A DNA stretch of 61,018 nt from Lachnospiraceae bacterium (GTDB taxonomy: Bacteria; Bacillota; Clostridia; Lachnospirales; Lachnospiraceae). The translations under genes were made by a program, and so were the position numbers. The stretch is from positions 1-61,018 of the forward strand of contig JALEJP010000036.1 of assembly GCA_022769625.1 (NCBI GenBank), in the 5' to 3' direction. The notes under the pieces were generated by a model that saw only the letters and a program-made list of their open reading frames with translations, was not told the origin of the DNA and did not search any database. This document shows positions 1-9,043 of this stretch, in pieces; positions within the stretch are counted from its first letter, which is position 1; each line of letters starts with the position of its first letter.

Positions 1-147
1 CCGCGTTTCACGCTCACGAAATCCTAAAAACATTCGAAATCCGCTCATTTTTCTACGAAAAATGGCTACTTTCTCATGTTTTGCGGGTCCCAAAGTCATG
101 CTTTTTCATGCAAGCATGAACAGCATGACCTTTTGCCCCTGGTATCA
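1..147 (-). repeat. Structured intergenic repeat, copy A (cut by window edge)
   Basis: Nearly identical to the repeat copy between grpE and dnaK. Read on the minus strand it shows the terminal GGTATCA-side motif (141-147 on plus), hairpin H1 (GTCATGCT/AGCATGAC with an inner CATGC/GCATG), and hairpin H2 (CATTTTTC/GAAAAATG). Hairpin H3 is only partly present because the window starts inside it. It lies just downstream of mtaB, in the same direction of reading as mtaB. Confidence 0.85.
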
Positions 148-209
148 TACTATATTGCTATTTTAATATAACTACCCACAAAATTCAATCTGTTTTTTGA
201 AATTCCATC

Positions 210-1520
210 TTACTTCACCTTTTCGCAGAGCAGAAGCCCCTGACACCTCTCTTTTCCCACACGTACCTTCACAAGGCAGTTGCTCAGATCCTCGCCGGTT
301 TCCAGCAGCATGCGCACATATTCCTTCGTATGCCCGGATGCATACTGCTTTCCATCCACAAGAATGCTCTCCTCAAACAACACCTCCGTCTCGCTTCCGC
401 ACAGTTCTTCTTCAAACGCCAGCTGTCTGCGTTTGCCCGCCGCGATCAGGCAGGCACTGCGTTCGTGCTGCACCGGCGCCGGAATCTGATTGGGCATCTT
501 GGCAGCCCGGGTTCCTTTTCTTCTGGAATACTGAAAAATATGCGTCTCATAAAAATTCACCCGGTCAAGAAAGGCTTTGGTGATCTCAAACTCTTCCTGT
601 GTCTCACCCGGAAATCCCACGATCACATCTGTAGTGATGGCCGGATGTGCGAAATATCTGCGGATCAGGCAGCATTTTTCATAGTATTCCTCTGCCGTAT
701 ACTTTCGGTTCATACGTTTTAGCGTGGCATCACATCCGCTCTGCAAAGACAGATGGAAATGAGGGCAAAACTGTGGAAGCCCGGAAAGGATGCGCACAAA
801 CTCCTCTGTGATAATCCTCGGTTCCAGAGAACCCAGCCGAATCCTCCTGATTCCATCCACCTGACTGACCGCAAGGATCAGATCCAACAGACCGTTGCCA
901 AGATCCTGTCCGTAGGAACTCAGATGAATCCCCGTCAGAACTACCTCCCTGCATCCGTTTGCCGCAAGGCTCTGCACTTCATCCACCACATCTGATTTCT
1001 CTCTGCTGCGCACTCTCCCCCGGGTATACGGTATGATACAGTAACTGCAGAACTGATTGCATCCATCCTGTACCTTCAGATAAGCCCTGGTGTGCTCCAT
1101 AGTTTTGGACAGAGACAGGCTCTCATACTCTCCGGTATGATTGATATCAATGACGGACTCCTCCAGGGCACTCTGCTCGTAATGTTCCAGAATATGCACC
1201 AGATCTTTTTTCTTATTGTTTCCGATAATAATGTCAATCGAGGAATCTTTTTCCAGCTCTTCTCTGGAAGCCTGCACATAACAGCCGGCTGCAACCACGA
1301 TCGCATGAGGATTCATTTTTTTTGCCTTGTGAAGCATTTGTCTGGATTTCCGGTCTGCCACATTGGTGACCGTACAGGTGTTAATAATATAAACATCTGC
1401 TCCCGGTTCAAAAGGGACAATCTCATATCCGGCCTGTTCCAGCATCTGCTGCATGGCTTCCGTCTCATATGCATTCACCTTACATCCCAGATTGTGGAAT
1501 GCCGCTTTCCGATTTCTCAT
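210..1520 (-). CDS. mtaB: tRNA (t6A37) methylthiotransferase MtaB
   Basis: Radical SAM methylthiotransferase that converts t6A37 to ms2t6A37 in tRNAs reading ANN codons. The N-terminal UPF0004 domain carries the three auxiliary-cluster cysteines (Cys13 in GCKVN, Cys49 in NTCTVTN, Cys80 in AGCYV). The radical SAM motif CNQFCSYC follows at residues 154-161, and a TRAM-like C-terminus closes the 436-residue protein, a usual length. The NTCTVTN signature and the family context (downstream of rsmE/prmA in many Firmicutes) favour MtaB over MiaB. The ATG at 1520 is chosen because an AAAGGAA ribosome binding site precedes it; an upstream in-frame ATG has none. TcdA, which also acts on t6A, is encoded near the other end of the window. 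Confidence 0.93.
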   Translation of the reverse strand: MRNRKAAFHNLGCKVNAYETEAMQQMLEQAGYEIVPFEPGADVYIINTCTVTNVADRKSRQMLHKAKKMNPHAIVVAAGCYVQASREELEKDSSIDIIIGNNKKKDLVHILEHYEQSALEESVIDINHTGEYESLSLSKTMEHTRAYLKVQDGCNQFCSYCIIPYTRGRVRSREKSDVVDEVQSLAANGCREVVLTGIHLSSYGQDLGNGLLDLILAVSQVDGIRRIRLGSLEPRIITEEFVRILSGLPQFCPHFHLSLQSGCDATLKRMNRKYTAEEYYEKCCLIRRYFAHPAITTDVIVGFPGETQEEFEITKAFLDRVNFYETHIFQYSRRKGTRAAKMPNQIPAPVQHERSACLIAAGKRRQLAFEEELCGSETEVLFEESILVDGKQYASGHTKEYVRMLLETGEDLSNCLVKVRVGKERCQGLLLCEKVK

Positions 1521-1641
1521 AATACGTTCCTTTCTCCGTTTTCCATCAATTTGCACCGTCCTTTTACACCGTCTTTACAAACCTTCCGGCATTTTTATCA
1601 CTTTTGACGAATAAGCCGAAAGAAGTTTGTAGGTTTTCGGC

Positions 1642-1671
1642 TTGACAGAAATCCGTCAAATGGGATATGAT
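1642..1671 (+). promoter_or_regulatory. Sigma-A promoter of the HPr-like gene
   Basis: TTGACA and TATGAT are separated by 18 bases, about 40 bases before the start codon. A hairpin with AGCCGAAA/TTTCGGCT arms (1612-1643) ends on the -35 element and could be an operator or a terminator remnant. Confidence 0.65.
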
Positions 1672-1711
1672 GGAAACGTAAAAAATAAAAATTACAGGAG
1701 GTTTTATTCCA

Positions 1712-1942
1712 ATGAAAACAGTACAGATTTCCTTAAATTCTATTGATAAAGTAAAATCATTCGTAAACGAAATCACAAAATTTGACAATGATTTCGATCT
1801 GGTGTCCGGCAGATACGTGATCGACGCAAAATCCATCATGGGTATCTTCAGCCTGGATCTTTCCAAACCGATCGACCTGAACATCCATGCAGAGGATGAT
1901 GTAGCTGCCATCCTTGAGGCACTGAAACCATACATCCTCTAA
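1712..1942 (+). CDS. HPr-like protein lacking the phosphorylatable histidine
   Basis: A 76-residue protein matching the HPr/Crh fold over its whole length. The regulatory-site motif KSIMG is intact, with Ser41 at the position of HPr Ser46, and the C-terminal strand-helix pattern is conserved. The active-site loop that normally reads GxHARP is replaced by SIDKVK, so no residue equivalent to His15 or Arg17 exists. It therefore cannot carry PTS phosphate from enzyme I; a role as a Crh-like partner of CcpA or HPr kinase is possible but inferred. It is monocistronic, has an AGGAGG ribosome binding site and is followed by a strong terminator. It lies between the thiI operon and mtaB, both on the other strand. 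Confidence 0.8.
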   Translation: MKTVQISLNSIDKVKSFVNEITKFDNDFDLVSGRYVIDAKSIMGIFSLDLSKPIDLNIHAEDDVAAILEALKPYIL

Positions 1943-1982
1943 TCCATACGTATCACGTTCCGAGTTATTTGTACATGGCAGA

Positions 1983-2011
1983 CTGCTGCACGATGGTGCA
2001 GCAGTTTTTTT
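1983..2011 (+). terminator. Rho-independent terminator of the HPr-like gene
   Basis: A 9-bp stem CTGCTGCAC/GTGCAGCAG with a GATG loop is followed by seven T. Its T-run also forms part of a second, perfect 15-bp inverted repeat (2008-2022 and 2037-2051), which faces the 3' end of thiI. Confidence 0.85.
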
Positions 2012-2075
2012 GTTACATAGGAGATTCCTTCGAATTTCCTATGTAACAAAAGCCTTCGTAAAAACGAGGTTCTGT

Positions 2076-3254
2076 TTATTCGACCCATAGTGTCTCTGCC
2101 GTATCAATGGCAGTCTGCACCATCTCGTCAATCTTTTCCTTCAGTTTCTCCTCACTGCGTCGGATCACATTGATATTTGGCTTGGTAACCGGATGTTTCG
2201 CCACAAAAATTGTGCAGCAATCCTCATAAGGCTGAATGGATGTCTCATACGTATTGATTTTCAGAGACACATCCACAATTTCCTGCTTGTCATAGCCGAT
2301 CACCGGTCGGAACACCGGAAGGGTGCACACCTCATTGGTTGCTGCAAGACTCTGCATGGTCTGGCTTGCCACCTGCCCGATGCTCTCACCCGTAATCAGG
2401 CCAAGACAACCTGTCTCCTTTGCAAAATGCTCGGCAATCCGCATCATATAACGCCTCATAATAATGGTAAGCTCATCATGGGGACACTTATCATAAATAT
2501 ACAGCTGAATATCCGTAAAATTAACCACGTGCAGCACAATCGGCCCACAGTATTCCGAGACAATGCGTGCCAGATCCACTACCTTCTGCTTTGCACGCTC
2601 GCTGGTGTAAGGCGGAGCATGGAAATATACGGCGTCAATCTTAACTCCACGTTTTGCAATCATATAACCTGCAACCGGACTGTCAATTCCACCGGACAAA
2701 AGCAGCATTGCTTTCCCGTTTGTACCCACCGGCATGCCCCCGGGTCCTGGTATGATCTTCGAATAAATATAAATCTTCTCACGAATCTCCACATTCAGCA
2801 GAATTTCCGGTTCATGGACATCCACACTCATATTCGGAAAAGCTTCCAGAATCCGCTCACCGAGATCCGCATTCAACTCCATAGAGGTTTTCGGGTAATT
2901 CTTCCTTGCTCTTCTGGCATTTACCTTGAAGGTATGGCTGCCATCCGGATACACATTGCCCATGTAGTCGATCACGTCCTGTGCCAGCTGTTCAAAACCT
3001 TCATCCACCGTCTTAAGCACCGGGCAGATACCCACGATTCCAAATACTTTCTTCAGTGCTTCCACTGCTTCCTCAAAATCAAAATTTCCTTCACTTTCCA
3101 CAAAAATACGGCCCTGCTCTTTTCTCACCGTAAATTCGCCTTCTACCTTTTTCATGGCATGGCGAATCTGCTTAACCAGGGCATCCTCAAATAAATAACG
3201 GTTTTTTCCTTTAATACCGATTTCTCCGTATTTAATCAAAAACGCGTGAAACAT
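2076..3254 (-). CDS. thiI: tRNA 4-thiouridine synthetase ThiI
   Basis: ATP-dependent sulfurtransferase that makes s4U8 in tRNA and can supply sulfur for the thiamine thiazole. Residues 1-60 match the ferredoxin-like N-terminal domain, about 60-165 the THUMP RNA-binding domain, and SGGIDS at 187-192 is the PP-loop ATP-binding motif of the AANH domain. At 392 residues it lacks the C-terminal rhodanese domain seen in E. coli, as is normal in Firmicutes, where a dedicated cysteine desulfurase delivers sulfur. That partner is the next gene upstream, 59 bases away on the same strand. A GGAGGAG site precedes the ATG. It is the last gene of the prmA-rsmE-desulfurase-thiI run. Confidence 0.95.
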   Translation of the reverse strand: MFHAFLIKYGEIGIKGKNRYLFEDALVKQIRHAMKKVEGEFTVRKEQGRIFVESEGNFDFEEAVEALKKVFGIVGICPVLKTVDEGFEQLAQDVIDYMGNVYPDGSHTFKVNARRARKNYPKTSMELNADLGERILEAFPNMSVDVHEPEILLNVEIREKIYIYSKIIPGPGGMPVGTNGKAMLLLSGGIDSPVAGYMIAKRGVKIDAVYFHAPPYTSERAKQKVVDLARIVSEYCGPIVLHVVNFTDIQLYIYDKCPHDELTIIMRRYMMRIAEHFAKETGCLGLITGESIGQVASQTMQSLAATNEVCTLPVFRPVIGYDKQEIVDVSLKINTYETSIQPYEDCCTIFVAKHPVTKPNINVIRRSEEKLKEKIDEMVQTAIDTAETLWVE

Positions 3255-3313
3255 CTTCTTCTCCTCCGTGTTTTGCTCTATTCGTCATTCTGTCATAAAT
3301 CTCATTCTATCCA

Positions 3314-4471
3314 TTAATGTGCACTATATCTTGAAAGTACCGGAAGCAATTCCATAAGCTGCTCCAGACAGTAGATCAGCTCCTCCTTCGTCGTATGCTC
3401 GCAGAAGCTGAAGCGGATCGTGGAATCCAGAAGCTCCTTCTCCATTCCGATCTCTTTCAGAACCGAACTGACCGGAAGCCTTTTGTTGGATGAGCAGGCG
3501 GATCCGGAAGACACCTGAATCCCTCTCTCCTCCAAAGCGTGAAGAAGAACCTCACTGCGCACTCCACGAAAGCTCACACTCACAATATGCGGTGCCCCTT
3601 CCTCTCCGGGCAGACTGTTTTGCACGGTATTGGGAAATTTTGCAATTTCCTCCATAAAAAACTGTTTCAGTTCATACAGGTGAGCCGTCTTTCTCTCAAA
3701 ATCCTCATATGCCTCCCGGGCCGCACATCCAAGTCCCGCAATTCCAGGTACATTGTCCGTACCGGAGCGCATCCCTCTCTGCTGTCCTCCTCCCAGAATC
3801 AGCGGATGAATCTTCACACGGCTGTTTACATAAAGAAAACCAACCCCTTTCGGTCCATGAATCTTATGTCCGCTGACCGACAGCATATCAATCCCCATCC
3901 TTTTGGGATAAATCCGGTATTTTCCATATGCCTGAATGGCATCCACATGCCACAGTGCCTTCGGATTACGCTCCCGGATGATCTTACCGATTTCTTCCAT
4001 GGGCTCCAGGGTTCCGATCTCATTGTTTACATACATGGTGGATACCAGGATCGTATCCTCCCGAATCGCTTCCCTTAACTTATCCAGATCCAGTCTGCCA
4101 TAACGATCCACCGGAACATAAGTAACCTCAAACCCCTGCTCCTTTAAATACATCATCGGCTGCACCACTGCCGCATGCTCAATGGCTGTCGTCACAAGAT
4201 GCATGCCGGAACGCCTGTTTGCCATGGCAGCCCCGATCAGTGCCCAGTTGTTGGATTCCGTGCCTCCTGATGTAAAAAAAATTTCCTTCTCATCGACTTT
4301 CATCGTCCGTGCGATGATTCCTCTTGCTTCCCGCAGATACTTTTCTGCATCCATACCTTTGTCATGCTTGGAGGAAGGATTTCCATAGTCCTCCATCATC
4401 GTCCGGATCACAATATCCCGCACACCCTCCGAACACCTGGTTGTGGCCGAATTGTCCAAATATGCCTGCAT
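3314..4471 (-). CDS. Cysteine desulfurase (IscS/NifS family), ThiI partner
   Basis: PLP enzyme that removes sulfur from cysteine and passes it on as a persulfide. The PLP lysine is Lys203 in SGHKIHGPKG, and the mobile-loop catalytic cysteine is Cys326 in SSGSACSS. Length 385 fits group I desulfurases. Direct linkage to thiI, and absence of an iscU-like scaffold beside it, indicate a role in tRNA thiolation (NifZ-like in Bacillus terms) rather than general Fe-S assembly; this is inference from context. The short spacing to rsmE upstream (33 bases) suggests one transcript. Confidence 0.92.
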   Translation of the reverse strand: MQAYLDNSATTRCSEGVRDIVIRTMMEDYGNPSSKHDKGMDAEKYLREARGIIARTMKVDEKEIFFTSGGTESNNWALIGAAMANRRSGMHLVTTAIEHAAVVQPMMYLKEQGFEVTYVPVDRYGRLDLDKLREAIREDTILVSTMYVNNEIGTLEPMEEIGKIIRERNPKALWHVDAIQAYGKYRIYPKRMGIDMLSVSGHKIHGPKGVGFLYVNSRVKIHPLILGGGQQRGMRSGTDNVPGIAGLGCAAREAYEDFERKTAHLYELKQFFMEEIAKFPNTVQNSLPGEEGAPHIVSVSFRGVRSEVLLHALEERGIQVSSGSACSSNKRLPVSSVLKEIGMEKELLDSTIRFSFCEHTTKEELIYCLEQLMELLPVLSRYSAH

Positions 4472-4504
4472 GTTTACCTCCTGTCCCCTCTGACCCGGGA
4501 ATTC

Positions 4505-5257
4505 TTAACAATGTTCTTCACTTTCCAGATGAAACATCAGTACAGACAGAACCGCCATCCCGGCTGTCTCTGTTCTGAGAATCCGCTTTCCAAGTGTAAT
4601 GGGCCGAATGCCGGATGCACTGGCCAGTGTGATCTCACTCTCATCAAAGCCTCCCTCCGGACCAATAAAAATCCCAACGGACTGTCCCGGACGAACCGAG
4701 GCGATGATTCGCTTCGTCTCATCCATACCTTTTGCCATCTCATAAGGGATCAGCACAACATCCAGTTTTCCGGCATAGGCAACCGCATCTGCAAATTTCA
4801 TCACAGAATGTATGCCAGGAATCACGTTCCTTTTTGACTGCTTTGCCGCACTTTCGGCAATACTCTGCCAACGCTTCTGCTTTGCTGCCGCCTTTTTTTC
4901 GTCCAGACGCACCACTGCCCTTTTGGTAGCAACCGGGATAATCTCGTATGCTCCAAGCTCCACTGCCTTCTGGATAACCATTTCCATCTTGTCCCCTTTG
5001 GGCAGCCCCTGAAACAGGTATATTTTTGAAGGAAGCTCTTTATCTGCCTCTTCCACCCACATGATCTTCAGGTGAACCGTATCTTCCAGATATTCTGAAA
5101 TCTCACAGCGGTATTCCCGCCCGGATGCTCCGTCCTGCACACATACCTGTTCTCCCGGCTGCATGCGGAGCACATTTCTGATATGGTTCACGTCCGTTCC
5201 CCGGATATAAATGTCCTTTTCACCGATATTCGAGGACTCTGTAAAAAACTGGTACAT
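4505..5257 (-). CDS. rsmE: 16S rRNA (uracil1498-N3)-methyltransferase RsmE
   Basis: SPOUT-family SAM methyltransferase for U1498 of 16S rRNA, 250 residues. It shows an N-terminal PUA-like domain (roughly 1-70) and the C-terminal trefoil-knot motif IGPEGGF followed by LGKRILRTETA, the family signature. The start is placed at the ATG at 5257 behind GGAGGG; an upstream in-frame codon gives six extra residues without family support. It sits 24 bases after prmA, an ancient pairing in Firmicutes downstream of dnaJ. Confidence 0.94.
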   Translation of the reverse strand: MYQFFTESSNIGEKDIYIRGTDVNHIRNVLRMQPGEQVCVQDGASGREYRCEISEYLEDTVHLKIMWVEEADKELPSKIYLFQGLPKGDKMEMVIQKAVELGAYEIIPVATKRAVVRLDEKKAAAKQKRWQSIAESAAKQSKRNVIPGIHSVMKFADAVAYAGKLDVVLIPYEMAKGMDETKRIIASVRPGQSVGIFIGPEGGFDESEITLASASGIRPITLGKRILRTETAGMAVLSVLMFHLESEEHC

Positions 5258-5281
5258 AATCCCTCCTGCAGACAAGCCTGT

Positions 5282-6232
5282 TTATTTTCTCGCAGTAACC
5301 GAAACCCATTCTCCCTGATGTGTGATCTCCACCACTTCCAGTCCTGCTTCCTTCACTGCCTGGACTACTGTATCTTCCTTTTCATCGATAATACCAGACG
5401 TAATATAAAGGCCACCCTTTTTCATCTGGTGCAGAATAACCGGTGTCAGAGGAACCAGCACATCCGCCAGAATGTTTGCCGCCACAATATCATATTTTTC
5501 ATATCCGACTTGATCCTGTATCTCTTTGTCGTCAATGATATTTCCAATCATAACATCCATGCTGCCCTCCGGAATATCATTTGCCTCCAGATTCTCTTTT
5601 GCAGCAGAAATCGCACAGGGGTCAAGATCGGTTCCCACCGCATGTCTCGCACCCATTTTCAGTGCTGCGATGGAGAGGATGCCGCTGCCCGTTCCCACAT
5701 CCAGAAGCTCCGTTTCCGGTGTCACGTATTTTTTCAGCTGACGCATGCACAGCTGAGTCGTCTCATGCATCCCCGTGCCAAAGGCAGTACCCGGATCAAT
5801 ATGAATGATCATCTTATCCTGATCCTCCGGTTTTACCTCTTCCCAGGAGGGTATGATCAGAATATCATCCACATAAAACTGATGAAAATACTGTTTCCAG
5901 TTATTGATCCAATCCTTGTCCTCAGTCTGGGATTCTGTAATCGTACCTTCCCCGATATCCACAAACATCCGCAGCTCCTCCAGAGCCTGGCGTACCTTTT
6001 CCAGCAGGACATCCTTGTCCTCCTTTTCATCCAGATAAAAATTCAGATAAGCGATCCCGTCATCCTCCGGTCCGTCCGGGAGAATATCCACAAACATCTG
6101 CTGCTTATCCTGTTCGGTCAACGGTACCTTGTCTTCGATCTCAACACCTTCCACCCCTGCTTCAGCCAGAGTGGAAATCACGATATCTTCCACCTCAGAG
6201 CGTGTCTTTAAGGTAAATTTATTCCATCTCAT
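5282..6232 (-). CDS. prmA: Ribosomal protein L11 methyltransferase PrmA
   Basis: SAM-dependent methyltransferase that trimethylates ribosomal protein L11. The 316-residue protein has the PrmA N-terminal substrate-recognition domain (WNKFTLKT onward) and a class I methyltransferase core with motif I LDVGTGSGILSIAA, GTDLD and NILADVL. The ATG at 6232 follows an AGAGGA site and begins MRWNKF, as in orthologues. In related genomes prmA directly follows dnaJ; here the surface-protein gene is inserted between them. It starts the prmA-rsmE-desulfurase-thiI run. Confidence 0.95.
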   Translation of the reverse strand: MRWNKFTLKTRSEVEDIVISTLAEAGVEGVEIEDKVPLTEQDKQQMFVDILPDGPEDDGIAYLNFYLDEKEDKDVLLEKVRQALEELRMFVDIGEGTITESQTEDKDWINNWKQYFHQFYVDDILIIPSWEEVKPEDQDKMIIHIDPGTAFGTGMHETTQLCMRQLKKYVTPETELLDVGTGSGILSIAALKMGARHAVGTDLDPCAISAAKENLEANDIPEGSMDVMIGNIIDDKEIQDQVGYEKYDIVAANILADVLVPLTPVILHQMKKGGLYITSGIIDEKEDTVVQAVKEAGLEVVEITHQGEWVSVTARK

Positions 6233-6318
6233 AAATTCCGTATCCTCTCTTTCTGTCTCAACCCCTCTGTCATACGACAAATTTCATCGTGCAGTCTGTT
6301 TCTTCTGCCTTTGCGCAA

Positions 6319-6347
6319 ATAAGAGGTGCTTTTTACACACCTCTTAT
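6319..6347 (-). terminator. Stem-loop after the surface-protein gene
   Basis: A perfect 10-bp stem ATAAGAGGTG/CACCTCTTAT with a 9-base loop lies between the surface protein and prmA. The U-tract is weak, so it may terminate inefficiently or only stabilise a 3' end. Confidence 0.5.
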
Positions 6348-6385
6348 CATAACATTTGTTTTACCTTTTTTAAAGTCCCAATCTC

Positions 6386-8791
6386 TTACTGAACTTTTTT
6401 CCTTTTCTTCATCACCGCTGCAATTGCCGCTCCGGACAGTACAAAAGCTGCTGCCACCGGAATCAGCGGTGTGGTATCCCCTGTCTTTGCCGCCGTTGTG
6501 GTACTCTTAACCGTTGAACCGGAGCTGCTTCCGGAAGAACCGGAAGTGGATGTACCTGTGGAATTTGCCTTGAAGGTGATGGATTTCTTTACATCTCCAT
6601 CCTCGTCGCGCTCCCACTCCTCACCATTGTATACATACTTACGGAAGGTTGCCACAATGGTATAGGTACCGGCCTTGGTTGGCTTTACCGTAAATTTTTG
6701 TGTAGACTTCTGATTTTTCCAGGTAGTTGTCTCCGTCAGTTTCCAGGAGTATGGTACGTATTTCTCATCATCCAGTGACGGCTCATAATCCTTTTCATCC
6801 ACATAAGTGGAACCAGTCGCAGTAAACTCAAGAGCAGTGTCCAGCTTCTGTGTGGAATTATCGGTTACCCCGGTGAGCTTAACATCGCTTTCCTTGGCTT
6901 CCTTCGGTGCACGAAGTGTCTTAAAGGATACGGATACCGGATCACTGGCCAGATAATTATCTGATTCCGGAATTCTGGTGTAAACCTTGTAAGAAGTGCC
7001 TGCCTTCAGCGCTACCTCTTCTCCGTCCACTTCATTGATATATGTGATCGTCTCAGCATTCTTGGAGAGTTTCCACTCATCATCCTTTGCCTTCTCGGAA
7101 TAAGCATATTCCTGACCTGCTGTTGTCTTATAAGAGAACCACTCATAATGGCGCTCCTCCAGAGTCGGTTTCACGAGTTTTTTTGTAAGCTCCTCCGGAC
7201 AGGGTGCCTTGGTGATCTCCGCAGATTTTTCAACAGATGCCACCGTATATTTCTTTGCCCAGTCGCCTTTCAGCGTAACCGTAGCGGTAATCTTCTTTGC
7301 TGTCGCAACATCCGCATGGTCATATACATAAGAAGCTGTCGCAACCGCCAGAATATCTGCCGCCTTATCACCGTCCACCACATCGGTAAAGCCAGTGAGC
7401 TCACAGGTATCCTCCGGCACATCCGTGGTTCCGTCGTACACCTTTGTTGCTTTGTTCTTGGATGTGGCGCTGGCTTTATTGATCGTGATGGTTGGGGTCA
7501 GTTCCTTTTTCTCAATCTTGAGGGTTACGGTACCGGAAAGCTTATGTTCAAATTCAAAAACATCTGTAACCGTAACCGTTGACAAATCATACGTATATTC
7601 GCCTGGTTCTGCTTTTATCTCACTTTTAGTAACCTTATATCCTTGTGTTTCACTTGTACGAGCTTTTAATTCCAATTTTGTTTCATCAAATCCTGGCAAA
7701 TCCACCTTTGAAAGATAGCCACTGTTTGCGCCGGTTACTGAAATAATATCAACATTTTCCATTTTTTCACCATAAACAGTTTCCAGGATTGCACCGGCTT
7801 TTACCATATAAAGCGTAGCGCTCTGTCCCTTTTTCAGTTCACTATCTTCATAAATATAGACCTGTTTCTTTGCTGTAATAGAAGAACCATCTTCAGAAAC
7901 CGAAAAAGTTATGGCATCAGTCTGAAAAGCAACCGGAGTATTTTTTGCAAAATATAACACAAGCTTTCCATCCTTGTCACTCCATACTATATTATCTTTA
8001 TCATCGCCAAGAACGCAGGCTGAATTTTTTTCTACAGAAACCGTAATCTTTTTCAGCTCTTTTTCACTACTATTTCTAATCTCACTGCTCTCTGAAACAT
8101 TACATGCAAGGGAGCCTCCTTTTACCACAACTTTAGGACTTTGCACGATACCTGTTCCAAAAAGAGTTCCACCCTCCATTGTCAGTTCAGCAACCGAAAT
8201 GTTTCCTTTAAGAGATACCTTTCCATTGCTAACCATCTTAACCTGATTTCCTTCATTAACGACTGTTTTAGTTTTACAGAAAACTACTTTACCAGTGCCG
8301 TCAATGTTTGTAATACTGTTCTCCTTTGTGCCTTTCATATATATACTCAGAGTAGCACCACTATTAACAGTAATATCACCAAGGCTGTCTCCGTCTTTCA
8401 AAGTCATAGTGCAGTCTTTATTGATGATATACTTACCATTTTCGTCTATTTCATAGTCTTTCCCTTCTTCACCTACAGTAATCGGATTTCTTCCGCCACT
8501 CCGAACTACCTTCCCCGTCGCACCCTCTGTCTCCGGAACGATCTCCTGTACCTGAGCCTCAGTCTGGACAGCCTCGATCTCCGGAATAAAGCCACTGCGC
8601 ACCTCTGTCTCGCTCTGATGTTTTGTTTCTTTCTCTGTCTCCGTGCTGCTCTGATGAACTTCTGTCACTTCTTCGGAGTATGTTTCAACCGTCGTATCCC
8701 CAGCTGCCAGTACCGATGCCGGAACGGATGTCACTGCCAGGCCAAAGGACATACAGATGATCATTAAATTTTTCAGCAATTTTAATTTCAT
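6386..8791 (-). CDS. Secreted cell-surface protein with YDG domain and sorting-like tail
   Basis: An 801-residue exported protein. Residues 1-30 are a signal peptide (basic start, hydrophobic core, ASVLAA cleavage region). A Thr/Glu/Ser-rich segment follows, then a beta-rich region of about 200-420. A YDG-type repeat around KVYDGTTDV is recognisable near residues 435-540, then Ig/FN3-like beta segments and a Ser/Gly linker. The C-terminus has AKTGD, a hydrophobic stretch and KKRKK, the layout of a sortase signal but without the LP of LPxTG; no sortase is in the window. The stretch about 7570-8490 is visibly richer in A+T than either end of the gene, suggesting a mosaic. Function is unknown; adhesion or matrix binding is a guess. 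The ribosome binding site is weak. Confidence 0.8.
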   Translation of the reverse strand: MKLKLLKNLMIICMSFGLAVTSVPASVLAAGDTTVETYSEEVTEVHQSSTETEKETKHQSETEVRSGFIPEIEAVQTEAQVQEIVPETEGATGKVVRSGGRNPITVGEEGKDYEIDENGKYIINKDCTMTLKDGDSLGDITVNSGATLSIYMKGTKENSITNIDGTGKVVFCKTKTVVNEGNQVKMVSNGKVSLKGNISVAELTMEGGTLFGTGIVQSPKVVVKGGSLACNVSESSEIRNSSEKELKKITVSVEKNSACVLGDDKDNIVWSDKDGKLVLYFAKNTPVAFQTDAITFSVSEDGSSITAKKQVYIYEDSELKKGQSATLYMVKAGAILETVYGEKMENVDIISVTGANSGYLSKVDLPGFDETKLELKARTSETQGYKVTKSEIKAEPGEYTYDLSTVTVTDVFEFEHKLSGTVTLKIEKKELTPTITINKASATSKNKATKVYDGTTDVPEDTCELTGFTDVVDGDKAADILAVATASYVYDHADVATAKKITATVTLKGDWAKKYTVASVEKSAEITKAPCPEELTKKLVKPTLEERHYEWFSYKTTAGQEYAYSEKAKDDEWKLSKNAETITYINEVDGEEVALKAGTSYKVYTRIPESDNYLASDPVSVSFKTLRAPKEAKESDVKLTGVTDNSTQKLDTALEFTATGSTYVDEKDYEPSLDDEKYVPYSWKLTETTTWKNQKSTQKFTVKPTKAGTYTIVATFRKYVYNGEEWERDEDGDVKKSITFKANSTGTSTSGSSGSSSGSTVKSTTTAAKTGDTTPLIPVAAAFVLSGAAIAAVMKKRKKVQ

Positions 8792-8898
8792 ATTATGTAC
8801 CCGCTTTCATAAAACTAAATCACGATGCAGCAGACTCTGCACCCACTTTCCGGGATCTATCCGAGTAAAAGATGAACGAAATCCCACTTATAACGTTT

Positions 8899-8927
8899 AT
8901 TCTATTCTTTTTCCTGTGGCTTGTCAA
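8899..8927 (-). promoter_or_regulatory. Sigma-A promoter of the surface-protein gene
   Basis: TTGACA (8927-8922) and TAGAAT (8904-8899) with a 17-base spacer. It implies a leader of about 100 bases containing a short GCAGA/TCTGC hairpin before the start codon. Confidence 0.7.
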
Positions 8928-8991
8928 TTACGAAAGCCTTAAGATTCTATGACGCACACCGATTCCGGCACAATTCAAATAGCCATAACAA

Positions 8992-9037
8992 AATGACACT
9001 TTCCTGCGGTTCGTCCTTTCTGCCGGAAAGTGTCATT
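8992..9037 (-). terminator. Terminator after dnaJ
   Basis: A perfect 13-bp stem AATGACACTTTCC/GGAAAGTGTCATT with a 20-base loop begins seven bases after the dnaJ stop codon, followed by TTGTTAT. It closes the hrcA-grpE-dnaK-dnaJ operon. Confidence 0.75.
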
Positions 9038-9043
9038 GATTTC

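Noticed and set aside
8791-8900. Cyclic-di-GMP riboswitch in the leader of the surface-protein gene
   Set aside because: The leader has a short hairpin and GGAAAG-like bits, but the conserved aptamer segments could not be found.
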